DNA from: Kwoniella bestiolae CBS 10118
Lineage: Eukaryota > Basidiomycota > Tremellomycetes > Tremellales > Cryptococcaceae
Direction: 5' to 3'
DNA length: 64,000 nt
NCBI RefSeq assembly: GCF_000512585.2
Contig: NC_089247.1
Span: 558,001-622,000 of the forward strand
The notes beneath the pieces are model-generated. The model had not been told where the DNA came from. It saw only the letters and a list, made by a program, of their open reading frames with translations, and made no database searches. Every line of letters begins with the position of its first letter. Within the stretch, counting starts at the first letter, position 1. Positions 1 through 12,079 of this stretch are shown in pieces. A program made the translations under genes and the position numbers.

Positions 1-1168
1 TTGTCCCATATAAATACTAGACCTATATTACCTAGATCTCAGATATCTTCATTATCTTTACCACCACTTGCACACCCTTTGCCTAGTAGTAGTAGTACGA
101 ATCATTACTCTACCTCTACCTCTCCAACCATAGATAGAAAACGATCTTCATTATCTTTAATCACATCATTAAGACACCAAGCCACTCGTCGATCCTTCAC
201 CTTATTTTCCAAACAAAACAATAACAGCAAAATGTCCGTTTCAGAAGAAGTAGGAATCCCTCAAATCATCCTCGACACCCGTAAAGCCGCATCGGGCGTT
301 ACAGGAGAATCTGTCGAACCCCGTCAAACCCTCCCCACGGAAGATATGGAACCTGATCCCTCGAGATCGATCCCATTACCACCCAACAGACAAAAGTTGA
401 TAGATGATGTGATTGCCCTGTACTCTTGTCAACCTACCATTGAGAGGGTTGCGAGGTACGCGCCGGCTTGTGTTTATGATGATCAGTTTGTTTATGCTAA
501 TGGTGAGTTGAGTGCATACTACCTTTCACTCATTCTATTCCGTGCTTGTGGAGTGTTGTAGGCCAAAGGCTAATCTTTTATGCCACCATCAGATCGATAC
601 AAGATGGCCGGCCAATGGTTTGGTCTACCCAAATTATTCCCCAAGTCTGAGAACGTGGCCTATGAGATCGTCAAGAATGAAGATACCTTGATCCAATTCA
701 GAAACAAGCAAGTGAGTTGGGGACACCTCCATTTATCTATACCATTTATAATACGTGAAGAGACATTGCTGATGACAGTGCGCTGCACGTAGACATGGCA
801 TTTCCACCTCATCCCCAAGACAGCCACCATCAACGCCCTCGTATCCATCGTCCTCGACCCAGCTACCAAGGATTCCGACTTCCCCTTGATCCTGTACCAC
901 AAGGATCAAGCCAACGAGAAGGACTACTCTCACGAAGGGTTTGGGTTTTCATTCAAGAAGACACAGGCGGATTTGGTATCGAGGTTGATGTCTGATAAGG
1001 AAGTCAAGCTTTTCAAGGTGAGCTATATCCTCTTTAAAGAGAAATTGCAAAACGGAGTTCATAGCTGATTTGTTGGTCACGATATAGGGAGATGAGAATG
1101 CTACGAAGGAACCGGTCAAGAAGTATGGAAGTGGTACTGCTGAAGCACCTTTGGCTAAAGATGTGTAG
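1..1168 (+). CDS. Conserved NTF2-like (SnoaL-fold type) protein, possibly with mitochondrial leader
   Basis: Four exons: up to 502, 593-711, 793-1017 and 1088-1168 (TAG). The best-supported start is the ATG at 232 (context AGCAAAATGTCC), which gives 231 residues. The frame stays open back to base 1, adding 77 codons rich in Ser, Arg and Thr and nearly free of acidic residues, so the true start may lie upstream or outside the window. The core around 'IERVARYAPACVYDD' and 'DRYKMAGQWFGLPKLF' resembles fungal NTF2-like/SnoaL-fold proteins of unknown function: a helix, then a curved sheet with 'TWHFHLIPKT'. No catalytic residues can be named. Introns have standard GTGAGT donors. The gene converges on SPT4. 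The family assignment is an inference from sequence feel. Confidence 0.75.
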
Positions 1169-1508
1169 ATAGTAGAATGCCGAGATGTTCCAGGAAGACA
1201 ATTAGAAGTTTAATTAAGAAGTATATATGTATCGATTGTTAGTCTGAATGAATTGTATGATTCTGTATTTGCCTTTCGAGACGCTGCATTATCGCCGTTC
1301 AGCTTGCTGACCTGAACACGACCTTGCGTCCCGAATGGATGCTAGATCTGTAAATTACGAATACATGTCACATATTACACTATAACTTACAAGACGTTGA
1401 ATCGTATGTATCGTCATGATGGGTATAAACGCGAATCGACGCTTCCCTCTTCTCTACTTCCATTCTCAATAGTACTCCCTATGAACCGAGTCCAAACCCT
1501 CTGTTCCA

Positions 1509-2078
1509 CTAGTCCTCCACAGCATCCCTAGGTCTATACACCCCTCCGCGCGATTCTATAGCATCTATTACGTCCTGAGGGGGTCGACCTGTAACTCGAA
1601 CAGCATAGATCCCTCTCATCTTTTTGTCTATATTGATATTGACCGTTCAGACATCAGCATTTTATCTGTTTCTGTCGAGGCAGGGTAATAACTGTCGTCT
1701 AGCCCCGGAATATGCTGAGAGAATTGGATGTAATGATACAGTCACAGGAGAAAGAAGTACCCACCTATCCTCTGCCATCGAGCCACCCAGCTCTCAGAAG
1801 GTTCCATCATAGCTATCATCCCGTCGTATGTCACGCTCGTACATTCCGCTACTCTCTCTGCTGAACCTCTCATCTGGGCGTGTCCAAGCAATACAAGTCA
1901 GCTGTTGGGCTCGTCGTTTACCGATAAAGCTTCCAATTTAGCTGGGATATAGCCTCACCTCCAATATCTCCTCACAGTTCGGACAACCCTGAGTCAAGAA
2001 GTCGTTGGTCGATTGAAGGACTGAGCAGATGAGACAGGCTCGAAGTTCTGTCTTTCGGGATCCTCCTTTTGGCGGCAT
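1509..2078 (-). CDS. SPT4: Transcription elongation factor Spt4
   Basis: Three exons on the minus strand (2078-1959, 1873-1765, 1627-1509) give 115 residues, the usual length for Spt4. Spt4 pairs with the NGN domain of Spt5 and helps RNA polymerase II elongate through chromatin. A four-cysteine zinc finger is visible at C15, C18, C32 and C35 (RACLICS...GCPNC). It is followed by family signatures 'ECTSVTYDGMIAMM', 'SWVARWQRI' and 'GIYAVRVTGRPP'. The start ATG at 2078-2076 was chosen because the protein then begins just before the zinc finger, as in other fungi. The gene is divergent from SNU66 across 344 bases and convergent with the NTF2-like gene. No open reading frame of SPT4 shows up as one piece because each exon is only about 40 codons. 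Confidence 0.93.
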
Positions 2079-2422
2079 CGTTGTGGCGAGTTGATGTCAG
2101 TGAGTGTCAAGAGGGCGGCGAAGTTGGAAAGAATGATATCTGACTCCTGATTTCGTGAGTGACTGTGGTCAATGTATAGAGTAGAACGCACAATGAAAGA
2201 TAATCCATATCTTGAACTTGTACCGAGTAAACAGACCATTGAAGATGCCACCTTGCGGGAATTCCCGAATTACCGCTCACCGTAGCTCCTGCTTGGTGGA
2301 TTTGCCACCCAACTGAACCAATTCAACCTCGAATTCATCGTCAACGTCCATCCTTACGCTTTCACTTCTTCATCTCCCATCACTTTCAATAATAGCAAAA
2401 ACATCATTGATAGTCATACAGG
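2079..2422. promoter_or_regulatory. Shared divergent promoter region SPT4/SNU66
   Basis: These 344 bases separate two opposed start codons. No clear TATA box is seen. On the minus strand an ATG at 2351 opens 24 codons (beginning MDVDDEFEV) that run into a consensus donor CG/GTGAGC near 2280. This could be a 5' leader exon or upstream ORF of SPT4. I could not find an acceptor that joins it in frame to the Spt4 body. Confidence 0.4.
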
Positions 2423-5238
2423 ATGTCAATGAATCAAGAATCGCTCACTATAGAGGAAACTCTCAAGCTGAGAGAGCAATTGGGGCTTTCTACAGCAGCT
2501 CCTGCCGAAGGCGAGGAAGCACCAGTGGACAAGGATGCGTTGGCAGAAGCGAATTATGCTCAACGAAGAGAAGATATGAGGAGAGAGAAGGAGGAGAAGG
2601 ATTTGAAAGAACGAATCGAAAAGTAAGTATCAATCCTCTCTCTTTCTTCTACCAAATCCCTCACCCTCCACGCAATCCCTTCTGTCCAGCTTTGTGAAAT
2701 GTCCTTAGACAGAAACAGCGTTCATACCTTCTTCTGTTCTAGCATGATCAGTATCAATATCTGACATACCCTCCTGGATGTAGATCTCGTAATCGATCAG
2801 CTCTCAATGCGAAACTCAAGGGTAAGACTCTGGGAACTTCCAACGAAGATGATAAGCTAGATACGAAATCGTGGATCAAGCAGCAGAAGAAACGGGAGAA
2901 GCTGCGTGCTGCTGAATTGGCTAGAAGAGCGAGGGAGATGGAGGAGGCTGACAAGGCTATATATGACGAACGTGAGTATTCCCCTCCTTGTCAGTTAGCC
3001 AAAACATGAGAAACCAGCTGACTTTGGGGGTTTGGAACGACAGGTGATTTGAGCGGATTGAAAGTTGGCCACGACGTCGATGAATTCCAGGAAGGCGAAG
3101 ATGTCATCTTGACCTTGAAGGATAATAGGATATTGGAAGGTGATGGTAAGTTCACACGCCCCACTTCTTCATACGTAGGAAGAATGACTGATATCTCACT
3201 CCAATATGCAGAGGACGAACTTCAAAATGTCAATATGGTAGATGACGCAGCTATCAAGGCCGCCAAGGAAAGGAAGAGAAAGGCAGCAGAACAATACACA
3301 GGATACGACGATGAGGAGTTTGACGAAGATAGGATAGGTGTCAAGGCGGATATCTTGGGCAAATATGATGATGAGTTTTCATCTGGAAAGGTTAAATCAG
3401 AGGTATGTTTCCGTCCCTTCGTTCTTCTATCTTTCCACACAGTATCCAAATAGATAGCTGATTTTGGTTGCATTTCATGTGCAGGGCTTCCGACTCGGCG
3501 CACCGATCGAGAAGAAGATGAAGATTGTAGATGAAGATATTGAGATGGGGATGGCTCCTGCTACGAAAGTCAAGCTGAATTTGGATTATACGAGTGAGTT
3601 GGAGCCACGACAACAGTTCAGGACATCGAGCGTCACTGATCGATCTGTGTCTTTAGAGGAATTCGAGGTATCAGATTACGCTAAAGAGGGAGAAAAGGGA
3701 TTCAAGAAACCAAAGGTGAGCTTCCCCTCCATGGTTTGCTTTGTCACCCAACGAGAAGCTCATATATGTGTCGCATTACAGAAAAAGAAGGCCAAGCGAT
3801 CGACTCGAAAAGCTGAAGCTGGTGGAGAAGACGAGAATGGTATGGAAGTAGATGGAGAACCGACTTTCCAACGGAGAGTCGTAGCCGATGGACCGGATAA
3901 CCTGGTGGATGATGATGATCTTCAAGCTGCTTTGGCGAGGTCTAGAAGAGAGAACGCAAAGAAGAAGCCTAAGATCAAGCCTGAGGATTTGGCTGCTCGA
4001 AGTGAGTATTATTGCTTTTCGCCTCGTGAGTATGAGGTAGGATATTGTGCTGATGAAGAGTATTCTTCAGTTGCTCAGCAGAAACAGGAGGAAGAAGCCG
4101 CTCAACCTGCCGATGGAGCAGATGGTGACGACGATGGACGAATTACGTTTGATGACACTTCCGAGTTCGTACGAAACGTCACCCTTGAATCGCTCGCTGC
4201 ACCTGTGAAGAGGGAACGAGCTGCCACACCACCTTCCAATGCCAGCCAACAACCTGTCGTGGTGAAGATTGAAAGAACCGAAGAAGGCGAGATGGACGAA
4301 GATGAAGATATGTCTGACGAGGAGGATGATGCCCTGGCTGAGATGGCTGCTAGAGAGGGATTATCATTGGACGAATATAGGTTGAAGATTGATAGTCAGA
4401 TGCAGGAAATGGAAAATATCAAAAAGGAAGAAGAAGGGGTACGTATTAGCTTTCTCATTAGGTCGATGCTAAGCTGATCCTGCTGCATAGGTACCAACCG
4501 AATCTGAACCTGTAGTAGGCAATGGTGTAGCAGGTATCTTATCGATGTTACGAAACCAAGGTGCTCTCAGGCAAACTACCGCGGAAGATCAGGAACGTGA
4601 GAGGGTTCAGAAAGAGAAGGATTTATGGTTGGCCGATCATCGACGACGAGTCGCTCAGAGAGAGATGGAGCGTATCATGTCTAGAGGTGGGAATAAGGAT
4701 CAGGCTCAACGAGAGTTTGAGAATAGGATGAGGGAACAGCAGGAAGCTAGAGATGCGTTGGACAGTTATAAGACGTATAAGCCGGATATCAACATTGTTT
4801 ATACCGATGAGTTTGGAAGAAGTGAGTTTTCGTTCTTTGATTTCTCTCCCCTTCCCTGTTCGACTACACTTGGATTTGGAAAAAGAGCTGATAATGATTC
4901 TTCTGCTGTTTTAGCAATGACACCGAAGGAAGCTTGGAAATCCCTGTCCCACAAGTTCCAGTAAGTATCTACATTCTTTCATCTTTCCAAGTACTGAGGA
5001 CCGATGCTGATTGTTTCGTTTTCCCTTTTTTAGTGGTAAAACATCCGGAAGAATGAAGACTGAGAAACGACTCAAGAAGATCGCAGAAGAGCGCAAACAA
5101 TTGACCATGAACGCTACGGATACTCCTTTGGGAATGACCGACGCGTTCACGAGGAGACAGCAGAAGACTGGTGAGGCTCATATGGTACTGAGTGTGGGTA
5201 ACAAGCAGAGTGTACCTCAGAGTAATAAGAAGAGATAG
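2423..5238 (+). CDS. SNU66: SART1/Snu66, U4/U6.U5 tri-snRNP splicing factor
   Basis: Ten exons (2423-2622, 2784-2971, 3044-3145, 3212-3402, 3485-3715, 3782-4001, 4071-4438, 4491-4821, 4915-4960, 5034-5238) encode 693 residues. SART1/Snu66 is a structural protein of the U4/U6.U5 tri-snRNP in the nucleus. The N-terminus carries 'LSLTIEETLKLREQLGL'-type Hub1-interacting helix sequence followed by 'DTKSWIKQQKKREK' and 'DLSGLKVGHDVDEF', all hallmarks of the family. The C-terminus has the conserved block 'EFGRTMTPKEAWKSLSHKFH' followed by 'GKTSGRMKTEKRLKKI'. Long acidic and lysine-rich stretches fill the middle. The start lies directly after AGG in CAGGATGTCA and is the first ATG. The gene converges on the coiled-coil gene with about 350 bases between stop codons. 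Confidence 0.93.
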
Positions 5239-5594
5239 GCATAGGTATAGGTGGTTTGGTCACAAGGATAAGGTGTAGAGAGGTATTCGCCATTTCTCGC
5301 GATACTGCAAAACAAGTTGTATATTATAGATATATCATTATACGAAACATCATTTTCATGCACTTGTCATTTGTACTATACATATATACAAAGTCGATCG
5401 TCGAGTCATCTCCATAAACAGGAAAGGGAAAGCAAAACAGAGCACAGATATGTACTCAAAAAATTATACCGTAAAAAAACCATCATTATCGTCCAAAATG
5501 GTATAAATACTCGCAAACATCGTAGTCACAAGAAAAGGTAAACCAAGTCACCTTCCACATTATAGTCCCAAAATCGTTCTCTGCGCCAAGTCAT
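5239..5594. other. Intergenic 3' region between convergent genes
   Basis: About 356 AT-rich bases lie between the stop codons of SNU66 and the coiled-coil gene. It probably holds the two 3' UTRs. No RNA gene, repeat or reading frame of note is seen. Confidence 0.6.
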
Positions 5595-8500
5595 CTATCT
5601 AGGCTGGAACACACTCCTGGTAGGAGGTAAAGGGAAAGCAGGTTTCTGCTTCGCAATATCCAAATTACCTCCCGTAGTCAAACCTCGTTGGGGAGTAAAG
5701 CTAGATCTGGCTTTATGAGGCGAAATGGTCTTTGTCGGCGCTTGGAGGATCGCATCGACAGTAGGTAGAGGTTTGACCGGATCGTCCTCCCTATGTCGCT
5801 TATGTCCTGATGTTGGGATTCGGGCGGGAGAGACACTAGTGTGGGTATTAGGGGAAGGTTGGAAGATGTTTACTGATGATAGGGGTGTTCTCTGCGTTTG
5901 GGTTGGGGGAAGTGTTGAAGGTGCAGAGGCCACTCTGGGCTTGACCGCTTGGGTAGATACGGGCGCTGAAGGTGGTTGAGAGGGGGCGGCGGATTTCATC
6001 ACTGGTGCTGACGATGAGGAAGTCACGACCTGAGGTTGAGGCTGAGTAGCAAGTTTGTTCAATGCTGTATTCTTCTCTACCAGTGCAGCTTCCAACTGTC
6101 TCTGCAGTTTACCCAACTTCTTCTCCAGTTTCGCGTTGGTCTTGAACGCTTCTCGAGTTCGATCATCCGCTTCGTCGACTTCCTCGGTCTTTTGAGTTAG
6201 GGATGTTTCGAGTTCTGCCATGATGTATCGAATTATCAGTTTCCGCAAGCTAAAGCAACACTTGGGGCGTCGCAGTACAAGAGGTCAGCGTGAGAGGGAC
6301 GCAGACACTCACGCTCGACTCGTTCTTTCAAATCAGCAACCAATTCCTGATCCACCTCAACAGCCGGAGCGACCGATTGAGCCTTTTCAAGCTCAGCTCT
6401 GAGCTCTGCATTTTCCGCTCTCAACTTCTCCAAGTCGGCTTGTTGCTTTTCGGAATGATTCAAGGCAGATTGTAATTGTTGTGTCTTCGCAGCGAGTTCT
6501 TGCTTGACAGCGACGAGTTCATTGGATCTATCATGTATTGTCAGTTGTTGCTCGAACATATCGAAAATCGCAGCTCAACTCACAATTCATCCATCTTTGA
6601 GGTGATCTCCTCCAAAGAGCTCTCAATCGCTTTCCTACTCTCTTCAGATGAGGCTAACTCCCTTCTGACTTGTTCAACCAGCTCGTCGATCCCTGCTTTA
6701 GCCCGTCTAGCTTCTTCAAGTTCGATAACAGTCTCATCAAGTTGTTTCTTCGTCAGATCGCTTCGATCATTGGTAGAGTCAACCACGTTCTTGAGTTGAG
6801 TGATTTCCACCATCAGAGCGTTCTTCTCTACCTCGACAGACCTTGAGGTTTCCTCCAAAGCGGCCAACTCCTGCCTGAGCTGAGTAACCGCAGACGAATC
6901 GCCTTGACTAGCTTCTCTCAGGACCACGAGCTCTTCTCGAAGTCCCTGTATGGCAGTTCCATCATCTTCCGAAGCGGTGCTCAAATCCCTCACTCGAATC
7001 TGAGCATCTTCCAACTCTTTCTGCACTTCCTCAAACTTCCTCGTGCCCTCCTCCAGCTGATCGATCTTCTCCCTGAGTTGACCTTCAAGCTCAGCCACGC
7101 GAAGTTCAACTTCCCTATACCTCTCTTCCATCTTCTCCTTCTCTGCTGAAGCGTCGATCATTCCCTCCTCCAAAGCCTTCTCAGCAGCGGTGATCTCCTC
7201 TCCCAACCCGTCCTTCTCAATTTGCAGATCTTTGACCTTATCTTGACTATTTTTCAGTTCAGCTTCAAGTTCACTGGTCTTGCTGTTGAGACTAGCCAAT
7301 TCTTCATCTCTCGACGCTCTGAGATCGGACAACTCTCGTTCAAGCGATTCGATCCGAGTGGTGTATTCTACGTTCTGGGCGTTGAGATCCCTTATCCTCT
7401 CTTCTTTTTCGGTTACCTGGTCCTCGATGGCAGTAAGAGCAGCAGCAGACTCAGTGGCCGAGACACTGGCTGCTTCGTATGTTGCAAGACGAGATTGAAG
7501 GTTATCGATCGCCTGTCTAGCTTCTTCCAGTTGAGAACGAGAGGCAGCTTCCTCAGCTTGCGATGAGGCGACTTGGGCTTCCAAAGCAGCTTTTCCACCC
7601 TGCAAGGAGTCAAGACGTTGAGCATCTTCCGAGGATTGTTGCTGAGCGGTGAAAAGAGTCTCTTGAAGTACGTTAGCGGCGGCACGGGACTTGGCGAGAA
7701 GTTCACTGGCGACATGCCATCTAGATTCGGCAGACTTGACGCTTGTTCGGTACATCACCAATGCTAGAACCATACCTCTGATAGCCTCAGGATCCTCAAT
7801 TTCAACTTCTTCGACATTTGCCGAGGCTTGCTGCAACTCAGCTTGAAGGCGATCTCTCTCCTCGGTCAGATCGGTGATCTCTTCGAGGGTCTCTTCCTGA
7901 GCTTCTTTGGCAAGTGTGAGGTTCAAGTTTGCCTTTTCCAAATCATGAGTAAGTTCGGCAATTCGAGCTGTTCATCGACATTCCTTGGTTAGCTGTGTGA
8001 GTCTGTCATGAAAATGATAGCTTACCATCTCGTCTCCCAATCTTAGCTTGCAATTGTCTTTCCACATTCAAGTTCTGCATCATATTCGCCGAGACATTCG
8101 ATCTCGACCTCATATGACCCAGAGAAGTTCTTCTACTACGTCCTTCACCATTGTTCATGGCAGATACCAAGTCAGTCGGTAGATCGTTGTTCTCTTCGAA
8201 AGTGGGTGAGTGTCGGGGAGGATCAGATAATTTGGTGGTCTGTCCAACGTGATTGACCATTTCGAGCAATTCCTTCTGGAGACCTTCAGCACGTTTTTCA
8301 GCTGATTGTAATTGAGTTTGGAGAGCTAACAAGCTTTCTTCTTTGGATTGTAGTTGACTTTCCAGTGTTTTGACTCGTTCAGATTGGGTGGCAAGTTGAT
8401 TTTCGAGAGATGCGAGTTTCTTATGTAGAAGACTCTTCTCTTCGTCGTCCACTTCTCCAATTTGTGCCTCACTCTCGCCCAGAAGCCTTCTAACCTCTTC

Positions 8501-11500
8501 CAGCTCAACTTGCAGTTTTTCATAAGCAGCGGTATTCTGCTTGAGTTCTTCCTTGACCTTTCTGACATCTTCCAAGGCAGCCTCTTTGTCTGTATTGGCA
8601 GCTCGAATAGCGAAATGTCTTTCGTTCTGTACAAAAGACAGATTATGTCGCAGATCATCTCGTTCGTTTCGTAACTGTGAGATCTTCTGCTCCATACGAT
8701 GAACAGTCTCATTATCGCTAGTGACAGATGATTTGGATTGCTGTGCGGATGAAAGGGCCGATTGCAGATCGTGAACTTGCTTTTCGAGCTGCTGAACCCG
8801 ACCTTGAGCTTCGAGGAGATCTTGTTGGCTCTTGAAAGTGTTGGAAGCCAGTTCTTTTCCGTATTCTTCATGAGCAATTTGCAGGTCTTTACTGAGTTTG
8901 TCTCTCGCTTCCTTCAGTTGGAATAGCTCCTCATCCTTCTCTCTAGCTTCACTTTCGGTCGATCGATCAGTTTGAGCTTCCTCGACTTCAGCAAGTTTAG
9001 CTTGAACCTCATTGAGAGATTTTACAGCTTGCTCGAATCGGTTTTGGACCTCATCGTGAGATGCCGAGGATTCTGCTAATTCAGCAATCTTGTCATCAAG
9101 TTTGATCTGGAGAGAGCTGATATCCGCTTTTAGATCATCAAGTTGATCGTTGAGTGATCTACACCTGATTGTCAGCTGAAGAGTTACAGGCTTAAGTCAA
9201 GAAAGCGAACTTACCGGATAGTTTCGTCCTTTTGCCCAGATAAGACCTTGGCTTTTTCTTCGGTGTTATCCAGTTGCTTCGCAACAGCAGCCAAATTAGC
9301 GGTAAGGTCATCGATTTGTCGAACAGCCATTCCGCTTTGGTGTTTAGCATCTGCGACAGCCTCTTCCAGACTGCCTTTGTCGTTCTCGAGACTCGCCAAT
9401 TCAGCTTGAAGGTTGGCCAATTCAGCTCGCGTGTCTTTCAAGGTATCTTCCAGAGAAGCGAACTCAGCATCATCTCGTGATCGAGTAGTCAAATTAAACT
9501 GAAGCTCGTCTCGTTGAGAAAGCAGGTCATCGAGCAATCTTTCCTTATCACTTAACGATCTCTCAACCTCGTCTACTTTGTTCCTGGTATCATTCAGGTC
9601 CTGTTGAGCAGTCGAAGCAGCAGTCTGCGCTTCACGGAGATCGTCTCGTAGTTGGTCGAGTTCAGAGTTGAGCGTGGACAACTCTTCCTCCTTTGATGCG
9701 AGTTGCTCAGAGATAGCTTTGATTTGCGCTTCGGAAAATTGTTGTTGGGCGATAGAAGCCTATCAGTATGATCAGCGCTATACTCAAGGGTACTGTACAA
9801 TTCATTACTTACCTTTGATTCTTCTTCTACAGCTGTCAATTTCTCCAATAACTCCTGCTCAACCTTCTTCACATCCTCAAGTTCAGCTGTAACAGCCTCC
9901 AAGCGACCTTCAATATCCCTAATCTCCTCTTCGTATTTCTCCTTCTGCCCCACAAACTGCTCTTCCAAAACCATCTTCTCATCTTCCAGCTCCTGTATTC
10001 TACCATCGTCGACTTGGGCTCCCAAGACAGGTGATCCAGGAACAGGTATAGCAGTCTTCATCCTCTGTATCTCTTCGTCTTTTTCAGCTAACAACTCGTC
10101 GTTCTCCTTGACCAAACTTTCAAGGTACTCTTTGTCCCTAAGAGCCTTCTGGAGTTCTCGTTTGACTTGTCGGATCTCCATATCTCCTCCCTTTGAGGAT
10201 GATGTAGAGGTGGTAGATCGAGCTTTGATGAGTTCAGCTTGAAGCGATTGAATCTTCTCTTCTGCTTCTTGCAATTGGGATGAGGGTATTGATGGATCAA
10301 CCTGAGAAATTTCGAACGATTTTCTGAGACTCCTCTCTTTCTCCAGATCAGCCTCCAATCTCCCTATCTCTTCCACTTTCTTCTCTAGACTGCTGATCTG
10401 CTGGACGTGCGCGACGATCTCGTCCTCCTTCGCTTTCAACCGTATTTGCAGCTGTTCATTCTCGCTCCTCATAGCTTTCTTCACTTTCTCTACCTCCTCC
10501 TTACTCGATGGGCCAGCTCCATCCTGATTTCTCCTATAGAAGTCTAACTCTTCTTTGATATCATCCATGTCACTTTCCATCTTGCCCAATTTCTTCTTGG
10601 ACGTAATTTCCATAGCCAATTTCTCGTTGACAGCTTTATCTAACTCTACTTTACGGTTCATCAGTTGTTCCTGTAATGCTTTTACTTGGTTCTCCAACTC
10701 GATTAACTCTGATGGTGCAGGTGACGAGACGGACATTGAACGGCGTTTGGTCTTCGGACGTGGCGGTGATGAAGAGGAGAAGATGTCGGATGATGAAGTT
10801 GATTTAGATGGACCTGAGGCCTGCAACACCAGTTTACTCTCAGCTCAGTCTCGTGTTTCGTGTTGAAGGGAGGAGATCTACGACGTACCTGTAGCCTGGC
10901 ATTCTCTTCTCGCAGACTTTCCACTTGGTTCTGCAATACCATCAACCTATTCCTCTCCCCTCGAGTCAATGGCTATAACAAATATAAGCTTTTTTGCATC
11001 CCTGCTGTAGCATCATGTAGCTTACCTCTCCTGAGCCCCACGGATCGTTGGAACTACCTTGGTTCCTCAATCTGTCTTTCTCCTGCTCAGCAGACCTCAG
11101 AGCATCCTCAAGTTGTTTCGTCCTAGATTGAAGGGTCTTGATCTGTTGAGCGGCTCCATCCGTTCCGCTGTTCAGCGCAACGTCAAGAGCTACAAGCGTG
11201 ACGAACATCAGTACTTGGTCTATGCAAATGACATAAGGTGAGCTCACCATTCTGTATCCTCTCGTTATCCTTTTCTTCCTTTTTTAACTTTTCAGTAGCT
11301 TGGCTCAAGCTGGATTCGAGGTTTGATAGCTTGAGTTTCAGTTGAGTAATTTCCTGTCAATATGGCAAAGTCATCAGTATTCTTTCCTTCTCGGCTTTGA
11401 TCCCATCCTGTCAGTGTCCTCAAAGAGGAATCAACGTTCCGACTCACTTTCGTATTAGCCGTCAAAGTCTTTTCGGCTTGAAGCGCACGATCCGCTTCGT

Positions 11501-11791
11501 TGCTCAACTGCGGGAAGAAGACTTGTAAGCTGTGAGTGCAACGAATTGTGCACCAATAGACTGACCTTGTACTCTGCATCCTCTTTTGCTCTTCTAGCAT
11601 TAGTTAGATCTTCATCCTTCTTCCGCTGCTCATTCTTTATCGAGTTCAGCTCGTGGTCTAGAATAACAAAACATGACTATTCAGCTCATCGTCTTACTCA
11701 CCGGTATGAGGTCAAACCCACCTTTATGGTCCAACTGACGTTGCAGCTGCGTCACCTTGTGCTCAAGCTCCCCAGAGCCTATGAATGACAT
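5595..11791 (-). CDS. Giant coiled-coil protein (myosin-tail/M-protein-repeat-like)
   Basis: Twelve exons on the minus strand (11791-11722, 11657-11566, 11507-11448, 11353-11248, 11189-11026, 10972-10889, 10820-9813, 9759-9215, 9158-8026, 7967-6584, 6527-6313, 6214-5595) total 5481 bases and 1826 residues. Apart from short breaks the protein is heptad-rich coiled coil (E, K, L, Q, A, D, R). A Ser-rich break follows residue about 190 (SKSTSSSDIFSSSSPPRP), and a second break carries 'RSRRTSLGHMRSRSNVS'. The last 170 residues are a Pro/Ser/Thr tail with several TP/SP sites (for example 'QRTPLSS', 'SPARIPTSG') and a basic 'GHKRHRE' patch. No motor, kinase or other catalytic domain is present. It could be a spindle pole, nuclear pore basket (Mlp-like) or Golgi tether protein; the sequence does not decide. 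At 9164-9159 two AG acceptors five bases apart are both in frame. Confidence 0.85.
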
Positions 11792-12021
11792 CTTTGTCGG
11801 TGTGATGTCGTCTGATTGCTTGTCGAGATGATGGAAAGGAGTGAGGAAGATGGGAGAGCAGAGTACGAAATCAAAAGTCAACACAGTGCAATAGAGCAGT
11901 CGCGTCCCAGCTTGTTTACTTCATTTTAGCGCATGTTCGCAAAATTACGTAATCGCATCTTCCGCTGTCGGAATGACGGTTTGAGCTTCTGAAGGCTTGA
12001 GCATTCCGGTCGAACATTAAA

Positions 12022-12030
12022 GAGTATAAG
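12022..12030 (+). promoter_or_regulatory. TATA-like element upstream of VMA12
   Basis: The motif GAGTATAAG sits about 50 bases before the VMA12 start. An ATG at 12043 in another frame opens a short upstream ORF before the main start, so it may damp translation if included in the mRNA. Confidence 0.35.
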
Positions 12031-12079
12031 GGGAGAGGTGCTATGCGTGCTTGCTCGATACAAAACAACCATAGTCAGA

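Noticed and set aside
5725..7566. Several plus-strand frames opposite the coiled-coil gene
   Set aside because: They are antisense shadows of biased heptad codons and have no motifs of their own.
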